DNA from: Chloranthus sessilifolius | Taxonomy: Eukaryota > Streptophyta > Magnoliopsida > Chloranthales > Chloranthaceae | Assembly (NCBI GenBank): GCA_021018995.1 | Contig: CM037587.1 | Coordinates: forward strand, 61,168,104-61,232,103 | DNA: 64,000 nucleotides | Direction: 5' to 3' | Part shown: in pieces, positions 32,233-43,786 of the stretch | Layout: every line of letters starts with the position of its first letter | How positions within the stretch are numbered: the first letter of the stretch is position 1 | Program-made: the position numbers and the translations under genes | The notes under the pieces: generated by a model | Told to the model about the DNA's origin: nothing | The model's database searches: none | What the model saw: only the letters and a program-made list of their open reading frames with translations

Positions 32233-32431
32233 GGAAAATTGTAATTTTTTTAAAATGTCTTTATTATAATAGTAGAATGACTTTTTGGAGAGTTATTTGT
32301 CTTTTTTTATATTTTATGATTTTCAAAGAAATTTTTTTATTTTTCTCTATTTAAATATAAGAGGTAAAATTTTTTAAATAATATACATCGACTACGACCC
32401 TCCCATCAAGTAAATCATGCGTTCACCCCTG

Positions 32432-32815
32432 AGTCTAGATAATGGTCGCTTGTCGTAAGAGGCTTTGATTGTGCAAAATTGATGGTCCTTGTTCATTGCA
32501 ACTTATAAAATGTTGATTTTCACAGATTTAATGAGTAAAATGCTCTTCATAAGATGGATTTAATACAATGTTGGTGGGTTATAATCTATTATCTATTATA
32601 TTAAAGCAAGAATAATTTACTAGAATGTTCCTCGATCAAAACTTAATGACAAAAACAATATTCATGATTTTCAATCACCAAAACGTTGAAACGCATCTTT
32701 TAGAAAGGGGTATTTTTTTTATATTCGCACTTTCAACAATGCAAGTACAACCCACTGTCAAAGCGTTGGGCGATATGTTTTTGTCGCGTTCACAAACATT
32801 CTAGTGATTAAAAAT
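32432..32815. other. Spacer between the two inverted hATs
   Basis: AT-rich DNA with a weak inverted match between ACTAGAATGTT near 32618 and AACATTCTAGT near 32796. It may be a further small MITE. No coding sequence is seen. Confidence 0.3.
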
Positions 32816-35560
32816 CAGGGGCGAACACAGGATTTACTTGATGGGGGGAGGGGGTAGTCGTTATATATTATTTAAAAAATTTTACCACCCATATTTAAAG
32901 AGAAAAAATAAAAAAAATTCCTCTGGAAATCATAAAATATAAAAAAAGACAAATGACTCTCCAAAAAGTCATTATACTATTATAATAAAGACATATTTTT
33001 AAAATTACAATTTTCCTCGACAAGTTTTCATATTCTGAAAGCGTTGGAGAATTTTTTCATATTCAATGCTATAAAAAATGTCTCTCTCAATGTATGTGAT
33101 CAATCATTCATTCACTCATCAGTCATGCGGTTTCGAAGTCTATTCTTTATAATATGCATAGTAGAAAATGCCCTCCTAACAGTAGCAGTAGCAACTGGTA
33201 GGGTTAATGTCAATGTTATGAGCAAGTAAACATATGGATATAAAATATTTTTTTTCATCTCAACCAACTTCTGAGCAAGCCCACTAATCCCGTCCACCTT
33301 CGAGAATTCACTTTTAGAGCGTACATCAAGAATGTGAGTCGCAAGTTGATTATCAAAAATCGCGAGAGACGTTGCAGGAAATTCAACCGGATAAAATTCA
33401 GCAAGTTGAACTAATCTGTCCTTGTCAAAAGTTGAGAATGCATTGCTTAGATCTAGGCATGCCATACAAAGAAGTAATTCGGTATTCATTCATCAAAACG
33501 GTTGTAAGCTCTTGTAGTTGCTGATCAATAACAACATAAAATATTTCAACACGATAATAATGTAGATATGTGATTTCTTCAGTTCTGCATCGCGGCCGCC
33601 CTGGTTCTATGTACTTATCATTCATGTTAGGGACACTGATTTTATGTTTGTTACAGCATAAAGATACTTCTTGGATGACAGAATCTCATTCGGCGTTTGT
33701 CATAAATTGCAATCTCACCTTAGCTATTTTAACCAGATCTATGACATTCACAATATCTTGTTCTTGTTTTTGTAATGCTTTTGATAAATCATATGTGATT
33801 CCTAATATTTTTTCCATTATATATAAGGTGAATATAAACTCAAAAGAGCATATTGAGATTAATAGGCCCCTTGTTGCAGCTCTTTGATCATAATTTGAGC
33901 TATCTTCTTAGACAACCTCAAGTACATCAATTACAGAAGAGAGCAGGACTCTAATGCTTATTAATGACTTATAATGTGAGCCCCAATGTGTATCACCGGC
34001 CCGTATTAACGTAGTCTCCTTATTCAAACTCTGCCTAGTTGAAAGGTCTCCACTCTCAATTGCATTAATGACTGTAGCAGTTCGATTAGCGCGAAGAATA
34101 TCACGACGTTTGGTAGATGCTCCAACAATATTAACGACATTAGAAACCACAGTAAAGAGTGTCTCGATTTCAATGTTACATTTTGCAACTCCAACAAGTG
34201 GCAATTGAAGTTGATGAGCAAAACAATGAATATAATAGGCATATTCATTCTCCTTCATTATGAGCATCTTGAGTCCATTATACAGACCTTCCATATTACT
34301 GGCACCATCATAACCTTGCCCGCGCAATTTCTTTATACTCAATCCATGTTTGACAAATAATGCATCAATCGCATCCTTCAGTGCTACAACAGTGGTTTCC
34401 TTAACATGTAATATTCCAAAGAATCGCTCAATTACACATCCTCTCCTATCTTCATAACATACAACAACGGTCATTTGCTCTTTAATAGATATATCATGAG
34501 GTTCATCAATCAAAATAGCAAATACAGCGTTTCCAAGACCCTTAATGATAGTTTTTGTGACCTACTGGCAATTGCACTTACCATATCTTTCTGGATATGA
34601 GGTGTAATCATTTTGAGATAGCCAGGAGCATTATTTAATGCGACAATTCTATTTTTCATTATGATCAGCCAGAAAACGTAGGAGTATACGAAAGTTTCTT
34701 TGATTGCTTAAAACATCTGATTCATTGTGTCCACGAAAAGCAAAATCCTTTACGAAGAAGATAACGAATACAGTCTACTGATGTCGTCAAACGGATTTTG
34801 CATTTCATCCTTGTCTTTATTATCTTGCTTAGAAAAAAGTGTCTCAATGTGTTGATTTTGATTTAACAAATTTTGACACTTCTGATGAGCTATGCACTGT
34901 TGGGCACTCCAACATGAGTTACAAATTTATCAGGCTTCTTTTAATTATCAAATCCTTCAACCGTAAGACAGTCAATACCCCTTTGCCCTTTGATATGCTA
35001 TATTCTAACCAACCTCCATACATCTTAAACCACTTGGGTTGAAATCGTCATGGTTTTCCTGAGATTTTTCTCTAAAAAAATGTGATTATGAGGCTGACAT
35101 AGATCATTTTGCAAATATGCTCTTCAAACGAATTCTTGATCATTAGGATGGTACACTGAAATTGGAATACGTAATCTAGGATCTGCTGAAAGATTTGCTA
35201 AATCAACCAATAAATGACTTCGCCTTGAGCTAGATTGGACTTGTTCATGCTCATCAGTTTATATATGAATTTTCTTTAAGCTAGGACCCCCTTGCTCAAG
35301 TTTATCATTTTCTAAACGAGTAGATACGTCATCATTTTCTACATGACTTCGCATTGAGCCAAGCTTGGTTTATTCATTTTCATTATTTTCCAAGGGAGTT
35401 GGCATATCTTCATTTTCTAAGACGGGCGGGGGATGAATAATAGCATGTTCTAAGGTAGGAGGCACGATGTCAACCTTTCTTCTAGAGTATCTATGCATGA
35501 CTGTTTCAATGGTCCAGCAGGTAGAATATAACCTAACGAAAATAAATGTCATGAGTGTAT
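32816..35560 (-). mobile_element. hAT element (TTF/DUF4371 type), copy B
   Basis: The 3' terminus CAGGGGCGAACACAGG starts at 32816 and matches the inverted end of copy A (CAGGGGTGAACGCATG). Transposase homology runs leftward-transcribed from about 35520 to 33010. The 5' terminus was not found. A TTCGTTAG acceptor-like site near 35535 suggests a leader intron. The element is broken by stops, mainly in the N-terminal third. Confidence 0.78.
33010..35520 (-). pseudogene. hAT transposase of the TTF/DUF4371/dimerisation type, copy B
   Basis: In order: N-terminal MHRYSRRKVDI (35480 region), SSRRSHLLVDLANLS and DPRLRIPISVYHPNDQ, then a DUF4371 core at 34513-33908 (IDEPHDISIKEQMTVVVCY, HGLSIKKLRGQGYDGASNM, YYIHCFAHQLQLPLVGVAK, THWGSHYKSL), and the dimerisation end at 33489-33112 (YVYLLITLTLTLPVATATV, RRAFSTMHIIKNRLRNRM). 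The catalytic Glu of the SERxFS motif is Arg here (VRRAFS). Many stops lie in the N-terminal part and one near 33890. It is related to host zinc-finger MYM-type 1 proteins but is a transposon fossil. Confidence 0.85.
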
Positions 35561-35937
35561 TAGAAAATAGACTAAATACAAGTAAATCTCAAGTAATTTT
35601 TTAAACTAAATCTCAAGCAATATCTACTGTATGGAAAAATTAAACAATTAAAATTACATTAAATATTTGTTATGAAGCATTAATCCAAAAATTAAACATC
35701 AAATATTTTTATAGAACTTTTTAATGATCCCCAAAATTTTCCCAAAATTTGACCCTATGTGGTATGATTAGAGAAATTACGAATGAATCACTTCTTTTTT
35801 TATTTTTTATTTTTTTTTTTAAAAATTTTGCTTTTTTCACTGAATAATGGGTCCTCCAATTGACTATACTCGTGAGTACGAGTGGCGTAGGTAAAAAAGT
35901 CAACCCAAGCGAAAACTAAACACCCGACCCGAAAGCC
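35561..35937. other. AT-rich DNA, possibly the hAT copy B leader
   Basis: Poly-T/A tracts at 35790-35825. Nothing else is recognised. Confidence 0.3.
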
Positions 35938-36245
35938 CAACTCAACCCAGTTAAAAATCCTCTTTTCTTCTTGATGCTACATATAAAATATCGGATCGAG
36001 TCAGGTTAGCCAAATTTTGGATGACCAATGAAAAATTAGCATATGACCAACCCAACCGGAGATGCACCCGACTTGATCTGACCCAACGGGTAAAGGGTAT
36101 ATACCCAAATAAACCCAACCCGATCTGATGCCCAACTCGATTCGACCCAATTAAAAACCCATTATTTCCATGATTTTATATATTAACAGGCCAAATTTTT
36201 TATTTTCTAATGAGAAATTAGCATCAACCCGACCCAACCAGTGTT
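35938..36245. repeat. Diverged tandem duplication, ~185-bp unit, ACCCGACCC-rich
   Basis: Two copies share AACTCR-ACCCA-TTAAAAA, GGCCAAATTTT, ATGAGAAATTAGCAT-like and CAACCCAACC landmarks in the same order. Composition (CCCGACCC, GACCCAACGGG) recalls the GGGCCGGG hAT MITEs, but no termini were found. Confidence 0.5.
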
Positions 36246-36281
36246 GCGCCAAACTCAGCCCTCCCTGATACATCATGCATC

Positions 36282-36333
36282 AAAGGTTTATGCTCCACAA
36301 AAACCCGAGGTCTATGCTCCACAAAAACCCGAG
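36282..36333. repeat. 26-bp tandem duplication
   Basis: Two adjacent copies of a unit containing TATGCTCCACAAAAACCCGAG, almost identical. Confidence 0.8.
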
Positions 36334-36449
36334 TGTATAAGAAAATTAACAAAAAGAAATGTAACAATATTAGTGTATGGAAAAATTAAATCACATTAAT
36401 GAAAAAATTAGTAAAATGCATCCACACATATTAAGTAATAAATAAAAAT

Positions 36450-36665
36450 CAAATAATAGAGATTTAGGGATTTGCTAATTTAGAGCTTAAAAAAATTAGG
36501 GATTTAGAAGGATTTAGGGTTTAGAGAAATAAAGAATTAAAAATTTAGGGAAATGAGATTCATTCATTTAGGGTTTAGGGAGAAATTAGGATTTAATAAT
36601 TGAAGGAATAATGATTTAGGGAGATTTAGGGTAAATAAGGGATTTAGGGTAAAGGGTTTAGTTAC
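36450..36665. repeat. Degenerate TTTAGGG telomere-like repeats
   Basis: About a dozen TTTAGGG, TTTAGGGTTTAG and GATTTAGGG words are scattered with AAATTAGG variants over 200 bases, all in the same orientation. It could be an interstitial telomeric relic, or repeated telo-boxes of a decayed promoter. Confidence 0.6.
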
Positions 36666-36765
36666 GGATTTGACAAATGATAATCGGAGAGTAAGGTAAA
36701 TTAAGAGAGGGAGAGAGAAGCTGAGATATATAGAGAGATCACAACAACCACATTCCAAAAACTGG

Positions 36766-38102
36766 AAAAAAAAAAAAAGGGATTGAGATTATCAGTATCT
36801 TGTGGAACACATATTTTAAAATAGGTATTTGAACGGGAAATGGCTACAAATTATGGTAGGTTAAGGATTGTCCGATGCCCAAATCCTCAAATGACACAGT
36901 CGGGATCCATCACCCTCCGGAATTTGTGGCTAAAACTGCCATATCAAAATATCAAAATAACAAGAACACCTTCATCAAAACATAAAACCCCCGAAAACCA
37001 CAGAATTTCAAGTTTTCAATAGAAAAGGCAAACCATAATCTGGGTCAAAAGGAAACAACAAAGCCTTGTTTTAAAAAAACTTCAGATCTGGCTAGAAAAA
37101 AGGAACTGGACTTTAAATCCAAATGAAAGAACCCATAGAAATATGCTCAAAATCTTATTTTAACCAACAGGATAAGAGATTAACATCAAATTTATCCTAG
37201 CAACAGAATGAACATAAGGCCTAAGAACGTACAATTGGAATCATTGCATTTAAAAAAGAAAACCCTCGACTTAGCAAGAGAGAGAGAGAGAGGATTAGAG
37301 AGAGAAAGAGAGGTACCGGTGGGCGGTGGTGCCGACGTAGCGGTCCGGTGGTGGCTCGGCTTCGGTAGCAGGGCCTGTGGGCAGCTAGACTCGAGCGGCG
37401 AGGGTTGCCGTTGAGGATGCTGATGATGGAGAGCCTAGAGAGAGAGGGGTTAAACTTAAAGATTTTTCAAAAATAGGGAAGCGATAGTGGAGGGTCCCTA
37501 TAAAAACCTAAACTTATTATATGAAAACCCAAAATTCGCTTGGAATTTTAGGCACATGTGACACGAAAAAATCCAATATTGGCACATGTGATATGTAAAA
37601 ATGATGACTTGAAGTTTGATCAATAGACCTCTAATAAATGATATATTATAGTTAATTATTGAATTATATAAAAGCTTTTGACTCTATTTAATCAAACATA
37701 CAAGTCTTTCTTTTAAATTCAGTGCAATCCAATGCAATCAGTTGAAAAACGTGTGCAAGTAATGGCTCCCATACAAAAATATTTTATGTGCCTTCCGCCC
37801 AATCTAGATAGGATTAAATCCCAAAATTGCTTCGTGGAGAGCCATCTCTACCGCCTGATGAAGAGAGAAATTTCCGATGAGCCTGCGTTCTAGTTATTAA
37901 TGGACAATATAGACAAAAAGTTTTAATTAGATAACATTAATGGTGCTACTCCCATGTTATTTGCTCCATGTCATCATTATAGCTGTTTGAAATCTTAGTA
38001 AAAATCAGTCACCAAGTCGGAAATCGGGTTTCGAAATAAGTCTGCCAAAAGTGAGAAAGTTTTTTAAAAAATCAACAAAAAAATTTAAAAAATAAGATTA
38101 AG

Positions 38103-38107
<5 letters not shown>
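36766..38107. other. Unassigned repeat-like DNA
   Basis: It contains a (GA)n tract (37276-37310), a short GC-rich part (37315-37420), a TATAAAAACC string at 37499 and a duplicated GGCACATGTGA-like word at 37551 and 37581. The flavour is of an LTR or Mutator-like fragment on the minus strand, but no boundaries or coding were found. Confidence 0.25.

Positions 38108-38136
<29 letters not shown>
38108..38136. repeat. (TA)n microsatellite
   Basis: A clean TA run. Another short one lies at 38894-38909. Confidence 0.9.
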
Positions 38137-38141
<5 letters not shown>

Positions 38142-38371
38142 AAAGCTGTGAATTTACTTGCGAATTGGCAACTTAAAAAAAACACCAAAAAAGCAATTTT
38201 TAAGTCACAATTAAAACATGATTTCTTCATTTTAAAATAAGGCACCTTTTATTCGCGAATTTTTTTAAAAGTCCAAAATTTTGGTGTATGCTTGAAATGA
38301 TTGTGAAATGATTTAGGGTACCATGAATAGTTTAGGACAGCCTACTTTTGATATTTTTACTTAAGGGCACA

Positions 38372-38650
38372 ACCAAGGTATCAAGTATCGCCGACATCTT
38401 TATTACATATCGACAATATCGTCGTATCGTGATTTGTATTGGTTTTCTGGCCAACTAATTCGTATCGACCCTGATACATATCAGGTATACAACTCGGTCT
38501 CAGTTTCCATATCAACTCAACCAATAAGGAATGGGTATTGGCCGATACCTCTCTCTTCTTTATTTTTCTTTTTTTAACTAGCAGTTACATATCGATATCA
38601 GCCGATACGTATCAATCCTCCACGGACCGATACCCAATCTGAAACACGCA
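38372..38650. mobile_element. GTATCG-rich MITE (copy 3), older
   Basis: It starts AAGGTATCAAGTATCG like copy 1 and keeps GCCGATACGTATC and ATCGACAATATCG palindromic words, but with more decay. The right end near CCGATACCC is uncertain and no target duplication was found. Confidence 0.5.
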
Positions 38651-39071
38651 TTTGACTCTAATCTAATTAGATTTTCTATCAAACTAAACCTAAAACCGTT
38701 TGGGAGTAATATTTCAAGTTTTGGGCCACTCCTACGAGGTTGGCCCTCGTAATGCTTATTAAATTTAGGGAAATGTGTATTTTTCGCCCTATAAGTTGGC
38801 TAATTTGCAAAAATGACCCTATAATTTAAAATTTTGTAGAATAAGCCAACTCTAAGCCAAGTTGCTTCCACGTCAGCGCTATTTTTTCATTGTATATATA
38901 TATATATACATGTTTATTTTTCATTTTTTTAACGTGCGTTAGAAGATAACGTGCACTATTGTGTACATTACAAAAGAGATCGCGGAACGCTATCTTAAGA
39001 TAGCGGTCATAATATCATAGTGTACCTTATTTAATAACTACTGCACATCAGTTATCTCAACGAATTGTAGT
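38651..39071. other. Spacer before the Tat element
   Basis: No feature beyond a short TA repeat. A CCCTATAAGTTGGCTAA / GACCCTATAATTTAAAA pair hints at a small unclassified repeat. Confidence 0.3.
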
Positions 39072-40611
39072 TGTAGACACCCGAATTTGGCCCAAGGCCC
39101 GATCAAAACATACTTCGAGAAAGGTGCACCCCAAGTTTCCGATGGCATCTCCCATTCCACTTATGAACCTTCCCTAACCCTTAGGAGCCTTTTCAAACCC
39201 TTAGGAATTATCCCCAACCTCCCCGGACCCTTAGTTAACCCTCCCGAGCAATGGTTAGAGAGAAGTGTACCCAAGGCTAGTAGGGGCCTCTACTGAGACT
39301 GAATTTTATACTATTAAAAAGTAGAGGTTCCCAGCTTTCCAATAAGCTAAGAATCACCTCAATCCGAGTTATACATCAAAAGTTACGACAATCCGAATGA
39401 CCTAAAACTGTACCTATTTGGACCCCTCGATAGGTTTCGAGCCTCTCAAAGTCTCTCAAGAGGATGGGCATGCTTAACGTATATAATACACACACTAAGC
39501 CATTTTTGGATAAATGCTGCCTAGCGTGTATATTCCATTTTTTCACAGAAGTGGCTTAGCGTGCATAATATACATGCTAAGCATGGATGGGTCCCCTAGC
39601 GGACTCTGGACTTCTCTGCCACTATAGTTATGCTTTGTGTATATAATACACACGTCAAGCTTAGCTACAATAAAATTTAAATTTTTGCCCAAATTTTACT
39701 TTTAGGGTTTGACTTGTTGACTACCCCAATGCTTAGGGTGGATTTCTTTAAGACTGTTGCACCTTCATTTACCCTATTTACAACCCTCTAGTCATTTGAA
39801 ACCCTACCCTATCATCTACCATTGAACCATTTCCCTATATATTTAAGCCCCTAAAATCCTAGGAGACCTTAGATGTTAGGATTACCTAATTGCTAATCAC
39901 ATTAGTAGTTAAGTATCCCCTTAACCTACCCCTTCTCTATAAATAAAGAGGCACCCCTCCCTTTACGAAAGCTTAAAAAATTTCCAAAGAGAAAAGACTA
40001 AGAGTTTCCTTTCCCCTTTGGTGCACCAAACCCATACAAATTCTAGAATTCTAAAACCTCTTTTAGACCCCATCTTCCATCAAAGATCCCTTAATTTAGG
40101 TGAGAACGACTCCCTAACTCTCTTCTCCTACCTCTTAGCCATCAAGCCCTAGGAGCTAGAACCCATCATTCAACCACTCAAACCATCGGAGACTCACCAA
40201 GTGCCCCTACGCGGAGGTCCATAGCTGTGCTACAAGGGCCCGAGAGCTCTGGCTCTCCCCTCTACTCCTCTACCTTCTTAGCTTTCCCTATCCTTGAATT
40301 TGTGTCTTTATGCCGCCAAAATCTCGGTGATTACAGAAGGACACAAATAGGATCAAAGTGCCTTTAGGGAAGAGGAAGTGCTTTTTTTTTTTTCTTTTAT
40401 ATGGCCATAAGTAGAGACCACATTTGAGGGGGTTGATCGGGTGCCTAACACCTTCTCGATCGATAACCGACGCCCCTACCCAAGAGCCTTTTGCGTGAAT
40501 CGATAAATCATAGTCATATTTGGCATTTTGGTGTATTTAAGGGTGGAAACTCTATATTTTTTAAGGGTGTACATCGTCGCGATGGGTTCGATGAGAATCC
40601 ACAGTTACACA
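39072..40611 (+). repeat. Left LTR of the Tat/Ogre element, 1.54 kb
   Basis: It starts TGTAGACACCCGAATTTGG and ends CAGTTACACA, two bases before the primer site. Within it are three or four imperfect palindromes of the TTAGCGTGT/ACACGCTAA family (39471-39501, half-site near 39518, 39552-39586, 39631-39661) and a TATAAATAAAG promoter string near 39938-39950, followed by a plausible transcript start. Confidence 0.8.
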
Positions 40612-40613
40612 GA

Positions 40614-40632
40614 TGGCGACTCTGCTGGGGAG
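40614..40632 (+). promoter_or_regulatory. Primer binding site of the Tat/Ogre element
   Basis: TGGCGACTCTGCTGGGGAG lies two bases after the LTR. This sequence is characteristic of Tat-lineage (Ogre/Retand-like) elements and marks the tRNA primer used for minus-strand synthesis. Confidence 0.85.
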
Positions 40633-40797
40633 TAGCTAGTAGACCTTCTCCTTAAAATTTGACTTTATTTTCTTACTCTTTTTACTAACATTTGATTGAG
40701 TTTTTTATTTTATTTTTTACTCACCCCTACGATACCGTCAATTTTCTCACCCCTACGTTTCAGTCTTTTTTTACTTACCCCTACTTTTTCGCCATTT

Positions 40798-40935
40798 ACG
40801 TGCCTTAGCCGATTGGCGGGTCTACTTGGGCATCGTCTTTACATTTTATTTATTTTTCATCATTTACACGCCTTAGCCAATTGGCGGGCTTACTAGCACA
40901 TTTATACGCCTTAGCCATTTGATGGGCCTACTTGA
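40798..40935 (+). repeat. Leader repeat, three copies of CGCCTTAGCC-ATTGGCGGG
   Basis: Three diverged copies of a ~25-base block spaced 40-70 bases. Each block is partly self-complementary (GCC...GGC). Confidence 0.6.
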
Positions 40936-41437
40936 GTATTTAATTTATCACTCATATACCATCAATGGACGCCGGCTCGTAGAGGTGACGCGGGATCGTC
41001 ACAACCTGTTTTTGAATATTAAGCAAACTCCCTTAAAATTAAATTTTGAACCAAGAGGGGGACTTAATTAAATTTTTACGGAGGTAGATTTTGCAAAGGG
41101 TTGAAATTTTAGGCAGTGATACAAATGTCCCGGTTCTTCGTACGGCGGTAGCCCCTAGTGGTGATGATCCGAAAAAGTACCACCCCATCCAGTATCTGGG
41201 AAGGCGCTTGCGCCAGAGGTATATCGGGTGGGTGACCGATCCAATTACAAAGCTAAAAACCCTTGGGGGAGTGCGTTAGTTGTCCCGAATCGACCTTGTA
41301 TCCCTAAGTTCGGAAAGGAGGGACCCGTTAAAACAAGAAAATCAGTCCCCAGAAGCATCACTTACCGATAAACTAGGAAAAAAGACCAATCTAGGGCTTG
41401 CTGTTCTGCTGTCAAGACTATTTATATACCCTGTTTT

Positions 41438-41612
41438 TGCCTAGCGTGTGTAAAATACATGCTAAGCCTTTTTTTTCCAGAATTGGTCTAGTGTGTATAT
41501 TACAAACGCTAAGCCAACTCTTTTCAGATGTAGCCTAGCGTGTGTAATACACACGCTAAGCCAAAATCTCCAGGATTTGGCCTAGTGCATATAATACACA
41601 CGCTAAGCCTTT
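41438..41612. repeat. Phased palindrome array in the Tat leader (4 copies)
   Basis: Imperfect 30-base palindromes start at 41438, 41484, 41531 and 41578 (spacing 46, 47, 47). The third is nearly perfect: CCTAGCGTGTG, TAAT, ACACACGCTAAG. Spacer bases differ, while the palindromes are conserved. Similar arrays recur in the LTR and at 60548-60717 and 61574-61678. Confidence 0.85.
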
Positions 41613-41899
41613 TCTGGGCTAGGCAACTCGAATCTGAGGCCTTTATCACCTCCCCGAGTCCCCCGCTTAGCGGCTCAATACCTCGGATAAGTCTCACACC
41701 CTTTAAACACCCAATACGTCCTCGTCGATCAAAAGAGGTCACCCTCTTATTGATTTGTTCCGGGGGATCGGGTTGTTTGCGTGGATTCCCTTTGCCTTCA
41801 CATAGCTCAAAGGGTTTTTTCCCTTGATTCTTCTAAAGTGCGTCGGGATCCCGCCGTGGGAGATATCTAAGGTACGACCATTGCCCGAAAAGGGAATTC

Positions 41900-43786
41900 C
41901 GAGGCTTCAAAACTTGCACTAGAAAGAAAGAAAAAAAAAAAAGAAAAAAAAAGCATCATCTGTCTTATCCAAAAAATCCAAAAGGAAAAACTTGTGGTGC
42001 CGGCACAACGGCATCGCCTTACCCTCTGTCATCCTGTAGGGGGAGGAAAAATTTTTACCGACCTCACCCGAGGCATCAGTACCCGACCCGCCACCAAGCC
42101 ATGTCGTGGGCTGTTGTTCCGGCTTATGCCGATCTTGATTCATCCCCGATACGATCCCCAACAATTCTTGTTTGAAAGAGGTTTTTACATCCACCCCGCT
42201 CACCCAACCCCCATTTACCGTCACCGGGCCCTTCGGTGCACCCATTTTCCCATCTACATGCACCTCACATACACCCCACTTCCCCACATCCGCTCAAAGT
42301 TCACCCATAACCAACCCATCCACCATGCACAATTTTCCCTCATTCACATCCAACATACCCCATTTTTCCTCCACTTCCATCATACCCAATTTTCTACATC
42401 CATCCACAAAATATACATTCTCCACATCAACCCAAAATTTACCTCATTTTCCATCCACATCTCCCATGCCCAATCTTCCCCTATCCCTTCCAAATACACT
42501 CAATCTTCCCTCCATATTAAACCAACATACGCCACAATTTTCCTCATCTCCCATACCCAACTTTCCACCATTTCCCCAAACCATACCCCATTTGCCTATA
42601 CCTGTCCAAAATCCAGCACCCTATTTTACCCAAGCCATGCCCAATCCACCACACATTTCCCCATCTACCCAGGTCATGCTCGATTTTACCCTGACCATGC
42701 CCAATTTTTCCCATACACCCATCCAATCCATGCCCCATATTCCTCCTTCGTCGGATGGACCATCTACATCCACCCCCTCACCCCATCCCATAGCCATGAT
42801 AGAGGACATGGTCAAAGCCTATACCATTGGGAAGGCCTCCCAAAGCCACCCTCATCCATCCCACTCATCTCTAAACCCATCCCATACCCTCCAAAGTCTT
42901 CATGCCTCTTTTCCCCAAAACACCAATCAATCCCCCATCATTCATACCACTTAAGACCCCCACCAACCATGAGGTCATGTGAGTGGGCACCAAGGCCCAA
43001 CGGGTCAGACCCACCAAGGACAACGAGCCAAATCTAGCAAGGCCTAATGGGCCAAACCCACCAAGGACCAATGCGCTAGACCTACCAAGGCCTAATGGGC
43101 CAAACTCATCTAAGCTCCTTACCCTATACCCAAGTCTAGCATGGCCTAAATCTTGGAGCCTCATACCCATACCCTCCACAACTCCCTCAACATCTCACTC
43201 ACTCACAACCCTCATACCCGACCCAATACGGGAACCTATCTCATATCATTCACCAACCCCAATTCACCAATCCCCCTACATCTCAAACTCATCCCCATTG
43301 ATTCCTCCAAACGCAATGGCCTCATCAGGCCCTAATCCAAAATCCAACCTCCACTCACCCTATCACTCCGCAGGACTTCCCCCATGTGCAGCGGTCCCAC
43401 CCAGCACCCATTCAGACCATCAGAAACCAACATGAAAATATCATCCTTTCCCCATTTTATGAAGACTCATAATATGAGAAAGACGAGATAAGAAACAGCG
43501 GGGCTTATATGGGGGCACACACAAACATCAATCCCCCACCGCCGGCGATCACCAACCCGTTGGCAACACAAAGTGAATGGAAGCTGCTTGTTGAAAGAAT
43601 GGCCTGACCGTCCAAAGGATCCGAGCAATTGAAGGAACAACTGGACAAAATCCAGAAATAATTAATGAAGATGGGTGGAGCTAAGATCCATGCCACGAAC
43701 TTTTCCGATCTATGCATGTTTTCTGAAGTTCCCTCAACCCACAAATTCAAAGTACTGGTCTTCAACAAATATAACGGCACAGGCAA
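41900..43786 (+). pseudogene. Tat/Ogre gag, N-terminal and linker part (fossil)
   Basis: A long Pro/Ser/Thr/His-rich open stretch (42172-42954, with an overlapping one at 41994-43037) is built from loose repeats of PxF/xPNF and similar. Before the nested element comes recognisable gag (QLKEQLDKIQK, FSDLCMFSEVP, KFKVLVFNKYNGTG). Gag forms the particle that packages the RNA. The region is broken in a few places and split by the Athila-like element. Confidence 0.6.
42991..43109 (+). repeat. 24-bp coding minisatellite, five copies
   Basis: Five near-consecutive units approximate CAAGGCCTAATGGGCCAAAC plus CCAC. A multiple-of-three period would add 8-residue repeats to the gag linker. Confidence 0.85.

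Larger units (their letters stand above)
26030..32431 (+). mobile_element. hAT element (TTF/DUF4371 type), copy A, 5'-truncated and split by an L1
   Basis: Coding homology runs 26030-26204 and resumes 31775-32232, with the L1 between. The right end TTCACCCCTG at 32431 is the complement of the CAGGGGCGAAC-type terminus of this hAT family. No left terminus was found. It lies head-to-head with copy B across a 384-bp spacer. Confidence 0.75.

Noticed and set aside
36564-36758. 64-codon minus-strand ORF (Leu/Asn/Pro-rich)
   Set aside because: Translation of TTTAGGG-like repeats.
42544-43179. Minus-strand Gly-rich ORFs (64-102 codons)
   Set aside because: Complement of the Pro-rich gag linker. 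Composition explains them.
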